64,000 nucleotides of DNA from Candidatus Paraprochloron terpiosi LD05 (GCA_018141785.1 CP073341.1:2279422-2343421), one strand, 5' to 3'. Numbered from the stretch's first letter, positions 45,135-54,688 are shown. Notes: a model not told the origin generated them from the sequence alone. A program made the numbers and translations.

Positions 45135-46263
45135 ATTTCGTGAACATTGATTCTATCTGGAAACTTTTAGCCAGTAAATGACTGCGATTCTCGGATTTTC
45201 CAGCTAGAATCGTAACATGACCGAGTTTTCTACCGGGACGGGATGTTTTGCCGTACCAGTGGACATAAGTGCGTTCCAGAGTACCTATTTGCTCTCGAAC
45301 TTCTTGATAATCCTCCCTAGAATCCTCGTATCCGAGCAAATTAACCATTACTGCCCCCGCAGACTTTAACCCAGGACTTCCTAAAGGCAAACCCGCAACC
45401 GCCCTCAAGTGCATCTCAAACTGAGAAGTAGAGCAAGCGTCTAGGGTATAATGGCCAGAATTGTGAGTGCGAGGTGCTATTTCATTTACCAATACCTTAT
45501 TATCAGCTGTGAGAAATAGTTCAATCCCCAATACCCCCACGTAGCCAAGTTGATTTAGTAAAGTAGAGGCGATCGCCTCCACTTGCTCTTTTATACTCAC
45601 AGAAATAGAAGCAGGAACTATTACCCGACGGCAAACCTGTTCTTCCTGCTGAGTTTCTACCACGGGATAAATAGCTACCTCCCCAGTCACGCTGCGACTA
45701 GCTATAACTGCCAATTCCTTTTGGAAAGGGATATATTCTTCCAAAACCATGGCCTGGCCCTGACACTGTTGGCAAGTCTTTGCTAAAGCTTCCCGAGAGT
45801 GGAGGATAAATGTGAGTTGTCCATCATACCCGTGACGACGAGCTTTCAGCACTACCGATTCCCCAAAAGGAGAGGAAATTTTCTCCCCCTCTGACAGCTT
45901 GACAAATTTAGGAACGGGCAAACCCATATCTCTTAAATAGCAGCGCTGGCTATATTTATCTAATAGAGGAGATAGGGCTGATAAACTGGGGCGAAAACAA
46001 ACCCCCTGACTTTCGAGAGAGGACAGGGCTGCCAAGTCGATAAATTCGTTCTCAAAGGTAATTATATCGCAACTTTTGCCCAATTCTGCTGTTGCTACAC
46101 TATCCTGAATAGATGCTAGGATTGTGTCTGCTGCTACTTGAGCAGCTGGATCTGAATCATTGGGAGTTTGCACGACGAATTCTATGGCCAAAGCCTTGGC
46201 CGCACTGGCCATCATCATGGCTAATTGTCCCCCGCCAATCACACCCACTTTTTTTACAGACAT
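45103..46263 (-). CDS. purK: 5-(carboxyamino)imidazole ribonucleotide synthase
   Basis: 386 residues. ATP-grasp enzyme: N-terminal GVIGGGQLAMMM nucleotide-binding loop, ITFENEFIDLAAL, VLKARRHGYDGQ, LGIELFLTADNKVLVNEIAP and RTHNSGHYTLDAC. It makes N5-CAIR from AIR, bicarbonate and ATP in purine synthesis. The C-terminal residues (FTKSRSFSSTGGS) overlap the sorting-signal gene, a convergent arrangement. Confidence 0.95.
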   Translation of the reverse strand: MSVKKVGVIGGGQLAMMMASAAKALAIEFVVQTPNDSDPAAQVAADTILASIQDSVATAELGKSCDIITFENEFIDLAALSSLESQGVCFRPSLSALSPLLDKYSQRCYLRDMGLPVPKFVKLSEGEKISSPFGESVVLKARRHGYDGQLTFILHSREALAKTCQQCQGQAMVLEEYIPFQKELAVIASRSVTGEVAIYPVVETQQEEQVCRRVIVPASISVSIKEQVEAIASTLLNQLGYVGVLGIELFLTADNKVLVNEIAPRTHNSGHYTLDACSTSQFEMHLRAVAGLPLGSPGLKSAGAVMVNLLGYEDSREDYQEVREQIGTLERTYVHWYGKTSRPGRKLGHVTILAGKSENRSHLLAKSFQIESMFTKSRSFSSTGGS

Positions 46264-46424
46264 TTGATATATTTAATCTATGGTTACTAGCCCATATTAG
46301 AGCTTTGTCGGGAGTAACCTATGAGACGATCGCAAATCAAGATTAAGTTCCACAAGATATGATAGAAATAGTGGGAAAGACCATAAATACTTTTTTTATG
46401 AATTATTCACCAAAAGGAGTTAAA

Positions 46425-47033
46425 ATGAATGACAAACAACGAAAAATTTTGCAAGCACTTGGCCAAGGATTACAAACAACTGATGCAATTGCTGAAAAGA
46501 CTGGTTTAAAGAAGCACTTGATAAATCATTATTTAGAAGAGTTTGAAAAAGATGGCTATTTTATAGCTGCCAGGGAATCGTACTCTGGGGAAGATAACTT
46601 TGACAATTTAATACTGACAAATAAGGGTAAAGTTGCTATTGAAAACCCCGATGACTTGCTCGAGCCAACCTCAACTTCAAAATATGATTTACGAGGTGCC
46701 CAAATTGGAGGCTTCGCAGAAACTGTCAATGGTAATCAAATCAATACGCAGCACAACTATGCCCTAGAAGAAACACAAACCTTGGTAGAAGCTGCTAAGA
46801 AAATTCAACAGCTCTTGGAACAACAGCAGCATGAAGGATTGGGTTTGGAAACAGCACAAAAGCAGATTGCTGAAGATTTAGCGACAAAAGCTAAAACTAA
46901 TGTCACAATATCAGAGAAATTAGTGAACTGGGGAAAATCTTTGTGTGATCCGGCAATAACGGCAGCGATACAAGAACCTGTCAGACAAGTTATTAGGCTG
47001 GTTATCGAAAAAATTTCCAGTAATGACGCTTAG
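46425..47033 (+). CDS. winged-helix protein of unknown function
   Basis: About 202 residues from ATG 46425 (MNDKQRKILQALGQGLQTTD), preceded by AAAGGAG; the longer frame from 46359 is unlikely. Residues 1-60 look like a winged-helix domain (AIAEKTGLKKHLINHYLEEF). Residues about 85-105 (YDLRGAQIGGFAETVNGNQI) resemble glycine/asparagine-rich linkers common in cyanobacterial multidomain proteins. The C-terminus is helical (EAAKKIQQLLEQQQHEGLGL). No catalytic motif. A regulator is a guess from the DNA-binding-like fold. Confidence 0.6.
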   Translation: MNDKQRKILQALGQGLQTTDAIAEKTGLKKHLINHYLEEFEKDGYFIAARESYSGEDNFDNLILTNKGKVAIENPDDLLEPTSTSKYDLRGAQIGGFAETVNGNQINTQHNYALEETQTLVEAAKKIQQLLEQQQHEGLGLETAQKQIAEDLATKAKTNVTISEKLVNWGKSLCDPAITAAIQEPVRQVIRLVIEKISSNDA

Positions 47034-47041
47034 TGCTGCCC

Positions 47042-47110
47042 ATGACAAATAACCAACTACCAGCACCAATAAAACCAGGAGATTTGCTACGGGTAATAGC
47101 CCCTAGTCCC
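47042..47110 (+). pseudogene. 5' remnant of an LD-carboxypeptidase gene
   Basis: MTNNQLPAPIKPGDLLRVIA then PSP, matching the N-terminus of LdcA/MccF-type LD-carboxypeptidases (KPGDxLRVIAPS). Homology ends at once; the following sequence is the moaD 3' end on the other strand. Confidence 0.55.
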
Positions 47111-47142
47111 TCCCAAGAAAATAACTCGCGCCCCTACGCCCT

Positions 47143-47403
47143 CTATCCTCCACTAACAGGAGGAATGAGAACAACTTCATCTCCATGTTGTAAAATAGTA
47201 TCTGGTTGGACAAATTGCAGGTTAATACCCAAACGAGTGAAGTGGCGCCATTTTTCTAGTTCTGGTTTTTCTAGTAACAAATACTCCAATACATTTAGGA
47301 CGGGGGTTTTTGGTGGAAATTCTAGCTTTAATTCCGAAACTCCATAAGCTTCTTGATAAGCAGCAAATAGTTTCACTGTAACTGTAATAGAAAAGGAAGA
47401 CAT
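47143..47403 (-). CDS. moaD: MoaD/ThiS family sulfur-carrier protein
   Basis: 86 residues from ATG 47403 (MSSFSITVTVKLFAAYQEAY), a ubiquitin-like beta-grasp protein ending in IPPVSGG with the essential C-terminal Gly-Gly. It carries sulfur as a thiocarboxylate, for molybdopterin synthesis (MoaD) or a related use. No MoaE or thiazole genes are adjacent, so the exact partner is unclear; the V-F-x-A-Y-x-x-x-x-G pattern favours MoaD-like proteins. Confidence 0.8.
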   Translation of the reverse strand: MSSFSITVTVKLFAAYQEAYGVSELKLEFPPKTPVLNVLEYLLLEKPELEKWRHFTRLGINLQFVQPDTILQHGDEVVLIPPVSGG

Positions 47404-47409
47404 AAGCAA

Positions 47410-47984
47410 CTAAACCTCAACTATGTCAGTAAAGCGAATTTTGAGATAATCTTCTTCCATTTTAGTACCTGCTGGTTATTAGTCAAACAAAATTGCAATG
47501 ATCCGCACGCCTTGGAATGTATCGGCATTGCCCATAAAGAGGCGCTGTTACGCAGCTCTTCCGAGTTTTTCCTTCCTTAACTCTGTCCTTGTGAACCTCC
47601 TGTCAACGAAGCTTCTCTGCGAAACTGGTAGCTACAAATTAATCTCGGCCCAACCAGCAGATTTCTTTCCCCAAACTCCTCACGTGGAGATTTAATCCAT
47701 TTTTAGGTATAATGAAATGGAAACTAGTTAATAGTCTTTCCTGAGTATTATTGACCACAATTACAGCCAATTTTTCAAGATATAACACTTTTGTGATTAT
47801 ATTCTGTATAAATGGATACTAAATTTAAAAAAGCCTCAAAAGTAACAGGAATAATAACTTGAATACTGCTGAAAACTCACTAAGCTTGAATCAATCCTAT
47901 CAAACCTTTTAATCGATTATACCACAGAACAATTAATTGCTCAATTGCAGGGAAAACACAAAGCTATAAAACGAGGTAGAATTA
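47410..47984. other. 575-bp stretch without a convincing gene
   Basis: Includes a 65-codon frame (47498-47695) with no ribosome-binding site or recognisable pattern, and a 16-codon minus-strand frame (MEEDYLKIRFTDIVEV) near 47460. The part 47490-47700 is richer in G/C than the rest and has short complementary arms (GAGGCGCTG/CGCAGCTC), so a small RNA is possible but unproven. From about 47700 on it is A/T-rich leader sequence. Confidence 0.4.
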
Positions 47985-48407
47985 GTGATTGCTATATCAA
48001 AGCCTCCAAGTCGAGGAAAAAGTCAAACCATGTGTTTCCCTTCTACCCTCTATCTTAACCCCATTCTGGATTCTCTTTTAGCTAAAATTCAGCCAAAATG
48101 GCGGCCAGAACTGAGACTGGGACTGCAAGAAGCCTTAATAAACGCAGCTCTTCATGGTAACAAGCTGGATCCGAAAAAAAATGTTTTTGTCGCATTTTCC
48201 ATGACAGAAGAAGAGTACTCCTGGACTATCGTCAACGAAGGTTCCGGTTTTATCCCCCAACTTGACAGGAATCATACCCCAGAAGAGGCAGAATGTGGTC
48301 GAGGTTTGTGTATTATTAACGAGATTTTTGACCGAGTTCAATGGAACAGCTTGGGAACAGAAGTAAGACTTTACAAGCAAGTGAAAGGTAAACCTCTCAT
48401 TGCCTAA
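47985..48407 (+). CDS. RsbW/SpoIIAB-like ATP-binding anti-sigma-type protein
   Basis: 140 residues, GTG start at 47985. GHKL-type histidine-kinase-like ATPase fold: N-box LGLQEALINAALHGNKLDPK and G-boxes NEGSGFIP and ECGRGLCIINEIFDRV. This group includes serine kinases that hold sigma factors or anti-anti-sigma proteins. The partner is not encoded next door. Its stop overlaps the convergent gene by 4 bases. Confidence 0.85.
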   Translation: MIAISKPPSRGKSQTMCFPSTLYLNPILDSLLAKIQPKWRPELRLGLQEALINAALHGNKLDPKKNVFVAFSMTEEEYSWTIVNEGSGFIPQLDRNHTPEEAECGRGLCIINEIFDRVQWNSLGTEVRLYKQVKGKPLIA

Positions 48408-48673
48408 CCAGGTGGCCGGGTATCACCGTGAGTAGGACAGGGAAGTGGATCGATGGAACGGTCTAACCACCCCGCAGCTTGATTGAACCTAACCAGAGCT
48501 TCTTCTGGCAAATCTTGTAGCAGAAAGACTAAAGCAGCAGCAGCTTGTTGTCCTGCTTGGGCTTTGCGGTTAGCTTTGAGACGGTGCCATTCATTGGGGG
48601 CAATCGCCAAACGTTGGGCTAAAATTTGAGCTAATTCCAAAGTGCTGCATTGCTCCAGAGTTGTTTTAATCAT
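48404..48673 (-). CDS. small conserved cyanobacterial protein
   Basis: 89 residues: LELAQILAQRLAIAPNEWHR, AAAALVFLLQDLPEEALVRF, AGWLDRSIDPLPCPTHG. I recognise the pattern as a cyanobacteria-only family, which I believe is DUF6439. No known function, no membrane segment. Convergent with the RsbW-like gene. Confidence 0.65.
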   Translation of the reverse strand: MIKTTLEQCSTLELAQILAQRLAIAPNEWHRLKANRKAQAGQQAAAALVFLLQDLPEEALVRFNQAAGWLDRSIDPLPCPTHGDTRPPG

Positions 48674-48783
48674 GATTTATAGTGAGATGGGGGTAGTGGT
48701 GGTATGATAATTATACTAGACTAGTAAAAATATTGTTCTATAAGATAAATCTGCTTCCTACCCGCGCAATCGCACTATATAAG

Positions 48784-49152
48784 ATGACTCAAGATACTGA
48801 CAAACTAGATAATAGCAGCCAAGAAGAAGATTTAGAAAGCGCTCTAGCAAAAGTCGAAGGGTTTCTTCTCTCTCTCAAACAAAGAATAGCGCAAGTGGAG
48901 CTCTCGCAAGGTCGTCGGCAGGAATTAAAACAACGGCAGCAGGAACTAAAGCAGCAGCAAAGAGATAATAAGAGAAAAGAGCCAATTAAAACCGAATTGC
49001 GCCATATCCAACAGGAGTTGGAGGCCATCGAACTGAACCTAGAAAGTCGTCTCGTCAGCTGGAGTAGCTTCAAAGAACCATTTTGGCAAATAGTCAGGTT
49101 TGGTGGACTGGGAGTAGTGATCGGTTGGCTACTCAAGTCCTGCGCAGGGTGA
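48784..49152 (+). CDS. coiled-coil protein with C-terminal membrane helix
   Basis: 122 residues from ATG 48784 (MTQDTDKLDNSSQEEDLESA). A Gln/Arg-rich coiled coil (RRQELKQRQQELKQQQRDNK) is followed by a tail-anchor-like helix FWQIVRFGGLGVVIGWLLKS. This design is seen in an uncharacterised cyanobacterial family. Function unknown. Confidence 0.6.
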   Translation: MTQDTDKLDNSSQEEDLESALAKVEGFLLSLKQRIAQVELSQGRRQELKQRQQELKQQQRDNKRKEPIKTELRHIQQELEAIELNLESRLVSWSSFKEPFWQIVRFGGLGVVIGWLLKSCAG

Positions 49153-49408
49153 ATCAGTTACCAGCTCCTTACGAACGAAAACGCCCGGAGATGGGGACAT
49201 TTGGAGTAGTGGTTGTTAAATAAAAATTGTCCATGATATATCATGATTCAAGCTTACTATGCTTACCCATAGCAAAAATAGTAGAACAGTTGTTTCAAGA
49301 TAACTCACTCTACCAACAAAGATTAGCCATTGACCAGTGACTAGTGAAGACAGACAGACAATAGTACATAGTAGGGAATATAAGAATAAAAAAAGGAACG
49401 ATGGAACA

Positions 49409-50800
49409 ATGGAAACTCGACGCATTGCTGATATTTTACGACAAGGTCAAGCAGAAGAATCGGTGACGATTCGGGGTTGGATACGGACTACGCGGGAATT
49501 GAAGGGATTCGCTTTTATGGAAGTGAACGACGGCTCCTTTTTAGCCAACCTGCAAGTAGTCCTAGACCAGTCGGTACCGGATTATGATAAACTGCTCAAA
49601 CAGCTGAGTACAGGGGCTTCTGTGGCTGTGAAAGGGGTGTTGGTGCCTTCCCAGGGACGGGGACAGAGGCTGGAACTGAAAGCAACCTCGGTAGTTATCT
49701 ATGGGGAGTCAGATCCAGAAACCTATCCCCTACAAAAGAAAAGGCACTCTTTTGAGTTTCTCCGTACTATCGCTCATTTGCGTTCTCGTACCAATACCCT
49801 GGGGGCTGTTTTCCGAGTCCGAAATGCTAGTGCAGCAGCGATTCATCAGTTCTTCCAAGAACGAAGTTTCTTGTGGATTCACAGCCCGATTATTACTGCT
49901 AATGACTGCGAAGGAGCAGGGGAACTATTTCGCGTCACTAACCTCAATTTAGAAAGTATTCCGAAAACAGATAAGGACTCAGTAGATTATAGTCAAGATT
50001 TCTTTGGAAGTCCAGCTTATTTAACCGTCAGTGGACAACTGCAAGCGGAAGTAATGGCTATGTCTTTTGAGAATGTCTATACTTTTGGCCCCACTTTTCG
50101 CGCTGAAAACTCCAATACTTCCCGTCATTTGGCAGAATTTTGGATGGTGGAACCGGAGATGGCTTTTTGCGATTTAGAAGGGGATCAAGACTTGGCAGAG
50201 GAGTTTCTGAAATACATTTTCCAATATGTCCTGGAAAAGTGTCCCGAAGATATGGAGTTTTTTAACCAGCGCATTGATAAGTCGGTGCTAAAGACAGCAG
50301 ATAATATTATCAAGAACGAATTTGAACGCATTAGTTATAGTGAGGCGATCGCCTTATTAACAAAAGCCAACCGCCAGTTCGAGTATCCAGTAGAATGGGG
50401 CTTAGATTTACAGTCAGAACATGAGCGTTATTTAGCCGAAGAACTGTTTAAAAAGCCAGTCATTGTCAGGGATTATCCTGTGGGTATCAAAGCTTTTTAT
50501 ATGCGGTTAAACTCAGACAGCAAGACAGTAGCAGCTATAGATGTATTAGTGCCGAAAATTGGGGAAATAATTGGAGGTTCCCAGCGAGAAGAAAGGTTAG
50601 AAGTCTTGCAAAATCGCCTGGAACAAAAAGGGATAGCAGAAGAAGATTTGTGGTGGTATTTAGACTTGCGTCGCTACGGAACAGTTCCCCATGCTGGTTT
50701 TGGTTTGGGCTTTGAACGTATGGTACAATTTATGACCGGCATGGCCAATATTCGCGACGTAATCCCCTTCCCCCGCACTCCTTTAAGTGCCCAATTTTAG
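49409..50800 (+). CDS. asnS: asparaginyl-tRNA synthetase
   Basis: 463 residues from ATG 49409 ([20 protein letters not shown]); a start at 49337 is in frame but outside the family limit. N-terminal OB fold ([20 protein letters not shown]), then class II core with [35 protein letters not shown] and the motif 3 region [20 protein letters not shown]. It charges tRNA-Asn, whose gene lies 3.9 kb downstream. Confidence 0.96.
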   Translation: METRRIADILRQGQAEESVTIRGWIRTTRELKGFAFMEVNDGSFLANLQVVLDQSVPDYDKLLKQLSTGASVAVKGVLVPSQGRGQRLELKATSVVIYGESDPETYPLQKKRHSFEFLRTIAHLRSRTNTLGAVFRVRNASAAAIHQFFQERSFLWIHSPIITANDCEGAGELFRVTNLNLESIPKTDKDSVDYSQDFFGSPAYLTVSGQLQAEVMAMSFENVYTFGPTFRAENSNTSRHLAEFWMVEPEMAFCDLEGDQDLAEEFLKYIFQYVLEKCPEDMEFFNQRIDKSVLKTADNIIKNEFERISYSEAIALLTKANRQFEYPVEWGLDLQSEHERYLAEELFKKPVIVRDYPVGIKAFYMRLNSDSKTVAAIDVLVPKIGEIIGGSQREERLEVLQNRLEQKGIAEEDLWWYLDLRRYGTVPHAGFGLGFERMVQFMTGMANIRDVIPFPRTPLSAQF

Positions 50801-50815
50801 ATATTCCGTATTTCC

Positions 50816-50844
50816 TTGACAAAACCTGAGTTTTAGTCTACACT
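50816..50844 (+). promoter_or_regulatory. sigma-70-type promoter, twin of the one at 7317
   Basis: TTGACA, 17 bases, TACACT, embedded in TTCCTTGACAAAACCT as at 7311. The predicted transcript would begin at about 50851 with the perfect hairpin TTCCCCTAG/CTAGGGGAA (50853-50875). Confidence 0.7.
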
Positions 50845-50907
50845 AAAAATAATTCCCCTAGACAGACTAGGGGAAATAATTAATAAATCAATAAGGAGCA
50901 TTATACC

Positions 50908-51021
50908 ATGACTGTAGACGAATTGGGTGCGGAGGTTAATCATAAAAGCGACAAGCTGAGTGAAGAGGTTAATGACTTGAGGGTGTCGGTATTTTTTCCG
51001 AACTTACCAGGTAATGTATAG
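50908..51021 (+). CDS. small ORF behind a strong promoter
   Basis: 37 residues, MTVDELGAEVNHKSDKLSEE then VNDLRVSVFFPNLPGNV. It has an AAGGAG ribosome-binding site 10 bases before ATG, and a consensus promoter plus 5' hairpin upstream. The start resembles the helical N-terminus of the gene at 32086, so it may be a truncated relative or a real small protein. Confidence 0.45.
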   Translation: MTVDELGAEVNHKSDKLSEEVNDLRVSVFFPNLPGNV

Positions 51022-51090
51022 CCCAGTAGGAAGGATTAGGGTATTGTACTCCTAATCTTATCATCCTCCCCTATCCGCGTTAATCTGCGG

Positions 51091-52596
51091 TTAAATATCA
51101 TAACCGAACAAATTGGGGTCCACTTCATCTAACTGCAAATCTCCCAAACCATATTCCTGCCAACGTCGATCTACCATGGCCGCTACGTCCGGGTCAGACT
51201 GCAAAGCTTCCCCCCATTCATGGTCAGTTTCCGGGGCAATCTTCGTCGTTGCATCAATTCCCATTCTCCCTCCTAAACCAATCTTCTCACTGGCAAAATC
51301 TAAGGTATCAAAAGGGGTTTCCGGGAGAATAAAAACATCTCTGACTGGGTCTACTTTAGAACAAATCGCCCACACAACTTCCCGGGGGTTGCGCACATTA
51401 ATCTCTTTATCTACCACCACCACAAATTTGGTATAGGTAAACTGAGGTAAAGCACTCCAAAAAGCTAAGGCAGCCCTTCTGGCTTGCCCAGGATAGGCTT
51501 TATCTATGGAGATAATGGCTGCTTTGTAACTGAGGGCTTCCATAGGTAAAAAGAAGTCCACAATTTCTGTAACTTGTTGCCGTAAAATGGGAGTATAAAT
51601 GCGATTGAGGGCAATAGCCATAGCCGCTTCTTCTTTCGGAGGACGACCACTAAAAGTAGTCAGATAAATAGGGTCTTTTCTGTGGGTTAGACAATGGAAG
51701 CGAATTAAAGGAGAATCCTCCACACCACCGTAATAACCCATATGGTCGCCAAAAGGACCGTCAGGTAATACCTCCCCTGGAGTAATGGTCCCTTCTAACA
51801 CCATTTCTGCGTCCCCTGGTACTTCTAAATCCAAAGTTTTGCACTTTGTCAACTTCACTCCAGAACCACCGTATAAACCCGCAAATAACCATTCTGATAA
51901 ATCCACGGGAATGGGAGTAGCAGCAGCCATAATCAGGAGGGGGTCAATCCCTAGAGCAATGGCAATTTCCAATTTTTGCCCCGCCTTCGCCGCTTTGCGC
52001 AGATGTCTCGCTCCTCCTCGGACGGACAGCCAATGGACAGTCATGGTATTTTTGGATTGCAATTGCAGACGATAAACCCCCACATTAGGGGTACCTGTCT
52101 CACAATCTTTGGTTATAACCAAACCCAAAGTAATAACTTTCCCAGCGTCCCCAGGATAAGGACGAATGAGGGGTAATTGGTTTAAATCCAAGTCATCCCC
52201 TTCCACCACCATTTGTTGACAAGGGGGGGACCAGCTTTTTCCTGGTTTCGCTTTCAGCACGTCAAACAGTACTTTGCCAAAATCCACTGCTTGGGAAATA
52301 TTCTTCGGCGGTTTTGGTTGTTGCAGCATTGCTAGCTTTTCTCCCAGCTTCTCCAATTCCTGGGGATTGGACATATTCATGGCCCAACAAATCCTTTCCA
52401 CTGTCCCCATTAAATTGATGGCGATGGGAAAAGGAGAACCTTTAACGTTTTCAAATAACAGTCCCTCTCCCCCCGCAACCAGCATACGGTTGGCGATTTC
52501 GGCAATTTCTAAATCCGGGTCTACTAAGGCTTGGATCCGCCGTAGTTGTCCCCGTTGTTCCAGTAGTTTAATGAATCCCCGCAGATCTCTTGCCAT
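51091..52596 (-). CDS. ubiD: UbiD family decarboxylase
   Basis: 501 residues. Prenylated-FMN decarboxylase family: MARDLRGFIKLLEQRGQLRR at the start, VGVYRLQLQSKNTMTVHWLS, GEVLPDGPFGDHMGYYGGVE (catalytic region) and IVDFFLPMEALSYKAAIISI. In cyanobacteria it is the candidate for decarboxylating the prenylated 4-hydroxybenzoate intermediate of plastoquinone synthesis; this role is inferred from family. Single gene, diverging from the NYN gene. Confidence 0.92.
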   Translation of the reverse strand: MARDLRGFIKLLEQRGQLRRIQALVDPDLEIAEIANRMLVAGGEGLLFENVKGSPFPIAINLMGTVERICWAMNMSNPQELEKLGEKLAMLQQPKPPKNISQAVDFGKVLFDVLKAKPGKSWSPPCQQMVVEGDDLDLNQLPLIRPYPGDAGKVITLGLVITKDCETGTPNVGVYRLQLQSKNTMTVHWLSVRGGARHLRKAAKAGQKLEIAIALGIDPLLIMAAATPIPVDLSEWLFAGLYGGSGVKLTKCKTLDLEVPGDAEMVLEGTITPGEVLPDGPFGDHMGYYGGVEDSPLIRFHCLTHRKDPIYLTTFSGRPPKEEAAMAIALNRIYTPILRQQVTEIVDFFLPMEALSYKAAIISIDKAYPGQARRAALAFWSALPQFTYTKFVVVVDKEINVRNPREVVWAICSKVDPVRDVFILPETPFDTLDFASEKIGLGGRMGIDATTKIAPETDHEWGEALQSDPDVAAMVDRRWQEYGLGDLQLDEVDPNLFGYDI

Positions 52597-52664
52597 GATT
52601 TAATAGAGTTTTGCCTTGTTTCTGTTACCGCCTGTGATAGAATTACTCTAACACCAAGATTCAG

Positions 52665-54650
52665 ATGACTCCAGATTCTGTCACCATCGACTCTATTACC
52701 CGCCGCATCTGTACCCTGCTTGTCGCCATTAAGTCTAGCTATCCTCAATGGCTGAATGATAAGTACAGCCATTATGAATGGGAGAGTGAGAAGGTTTTGG
52801 CTCAATTTAGGGCTAAATTCAAGTCAAAGCTATCCCAGACAAAGGATAGAGATGCTCTGGTGATGGAAATCATGAAAGTGCTCCATCTTTTTCTGGTTCC
52901 CAGCTTCTTTCTTTCTCCTGAGTTTGCCCAATTACTGGCAGACATTCGTCACTACATTCACCCCATGGTAACACATCCCTCGATGGATGGAGGGATCTGT
53001 GGTAACAGATCTGGCGGGTGGGGTGCGCCCCACCCCCAGATCGCCATTCTGCTTTTAGATGCGGAGAATTTACAGCTAGATGTAGCAACGGAACAATTCC
53101 TCACCAGTATTTGCAGTTATCCCATTCAAATTAAAGTGGCTTTTGCAAATTGGCGCAGTTTGGGGAAAAAAGACCTAGAATTTCACGGAAGGGGTTACGA
53201 ATTGATTCATGTTCCTCCCGGTAAGGATAGTGCAGACGTTAAAATGGCTACTGTAGGCTCTTCTATTTTCGTTCACTATCCCTCGGCCAAGGAAGTTTTT
53301 GTTTGCTCCTCTGATGGGGTCATGACTCATCTCTGTACTACTTTACAAACCCATGGCTTGAGTGTATATTTAGTTAGGAAGCAAAAAAAGAAAATTACGG
53401 TTTTAAATACCAAAACTGGTAATCTTATCAACCATTCTACCCTTTCCACACCTAGTATACCTACTCCTGAAGAATTTATCGGGCAATTACAAGCTATTAT
53501 CCTTCAAGAGCAAAAAGCCACGGGCAATTCTTGGATCAAACTGGAGCGAATATCTCAACTTTTTCAACAGCAGTATCACATAACCATTTCTAAAGTAGTA
53601 GGAGAGCAGTTACCGGGAAAAAAGGTACGGGATGTGTTGAGTAATTACCCGGATAAGTTAGTCATTAATCAACCCACAGCGGAATCTGGTATCTACATTA
53701 CTGTTTTTAATGAGGGTAAAGAGGTAAAATCTGCCCCGGAAAGTCATATTGCCGACTACTCTCAACTATCCCAGAGCATTGCTTCCATTGCTGCGGACCT
53801 AGAAACAGCCCTAACTCTCATTGTCCGCGATTTGACAGCTAAATTCAAGAAAACTGACATTCCCATCACGGATGTATCCTCCCAATTTCTCAAGCAATAT
53901 GGTATAAGCATTAAGAAAACCATGGAGATATTGGAATTAAGTGATAACTTCCTGGAACTATTAGAATCTTACGCCAATTTCCGAGTCACGACAATCAAAG
54001 GGAGATACCATGTTGCTCTAGTTACCGAGGGAAAATCTGCCCAAAAACCCCCGTTAGAAAATCAGGTTGCTGATTCCTCTCAACTACCAAATACCATTAA
54101 AACTGAAGCCGATCTAGAACAAGCTATAACTATCATTCTGGGCAATTTAACCGCTGAATCCAATCAAACTAACATTTCCATCGCCAATGTAGCTGCTAAA
54201 TTTATGAAGCAATATGGTAAGTCTATTACGAAAACCATGAAAAGATTGCAATTAAGTGGCAACTTCACGAAACTCTTGCAATCTTACTCCAATTTCCAAC
54301 TCAAGCCAATCTATGGAGTATACCATGTCGCTCTAGTTACCGAGGGAAAATCTGCCCAAAATAACCCGTTAGAAAGTCAGGTTGTTGATTACTCTCAATT
54401 ACCGAATTCCATTGAAACTGAAGCAGATCTAGAAACAGCCCTAACTCTCATTGTGCGAGGTTTGACGGCTAAATCCAATGAAACTAACATTTCCATCTCA
54501 AATGTAGATTCCCAATTTATGAAGCGATATCGTAAGTCTATTACGGAAACCATGAAAAGATTGAAATTAAGCGGCAACTTCACGAAATTCTTACAATCTC
54601 ACGCCAATTTCCAAGTCACGGAAAACCATGTCAGGATGAGAAGATTGTGA
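52665..54650 (+). CDS. NYN-domain nuclease with LOTUS/OST-HTH-like repeat array
   Basis: 661 residues. Helical N-terminal domain (1-105); an insert at about 104-124 encoded by three DNA palindromes; a NYN/PIN-like domain at 125-240 with LLLDAENLQ, GKDSADVKMA and VFVCSSDGVMTHL carrying the expected acidic positions; then four helix-turn-helix-like units. The first (EFIGQLQAIILQEQKATGNS, WIKLERISQLFQQQY, VRDVLSNYPDKLVI) looks like OST-HTH/LOTUS. Units 2-4 repeat with spacing of 318 and 315 bp and are very alike. Combination suggests RNA cleavage guided by RNA-binding repeats; LabA-type proteins are the nearest known comparison. Confidence 0.8.
   Translation: MTPDSVTIDSITRRICTLLVAIKSSYPQWLNDKYSHYEWESEKVLAQFRAKFKSKLSQTKDRDALVMEIMKVLHLFLVPSFFLSPEFAQLLADIRHYIHPMVTHPSMDGGICGNRSGGWGAPHPQIAILLLDAENLQLDVATEQFLTSICSYPIQIKVAFANWRSLGKKDLEFHGRGYELIHVPPGKDSADVKMATVGSSIFVHYPSAKEVFVCSSDGVMTHLCTTLQTHGLSVYLVRKQKKKITVLNTKTGNLINHSTLSTPSIPTPEEFIGQLQAIILQEQKATGNSWIKLERISQLFQQQYHITISKVVGEQLPGKKVRDVLSNYPDKLVINQPTAESGIYITVFNEGKEVKSAPESHIADYSQLSQSIASIAADLETALTLIVRDLTAKFKKTDIPITDVSSQFLKQYGISIKKTMEILELSDNFLELLESYANFRVTTIKGRYHVALVTEGKSAQKPPLENQVADSSQLPNTIKTEADLEQAITIILGNLTAESNQTNISIANVAAKFMKQYGKSITKTMKRLQLSGNFTKLLQSYSNFQLKPIYGVYHVALVTEGKSAQNNPLESQVVDYSQLPNSIETEADLETALTLIVRGLTAKSNETNISISNVDSQFMKRYRKSITETMKRLKLSGNFTKFLQSHANFQVTENHVRMRRL
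52975..53035. repeat. three adjacent palindromes inside the NYN gene
   Basis: ATCCCTC/GAGGGAT (52975-52996), GATCTGT/ACAGATC (52994-53011) and GGGTGGGG/CCCCACCC (53016-53035), each a perfect stem with a short loop. They stay in frame and code for MDGGICGNRSGGWGAPHP-type residues. Confidence 0.8.
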
Positions 54651-54688
54651 AAGAACTGGTCACTGAAGAAGCTAGTAACTGTTTAAAG

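Noticed and set aside
47498-47695. A 65-codon ORF
   Set aside because: No ribosome-binding site, unusual composition, no similarity recognised; listed as unassigned sequence.
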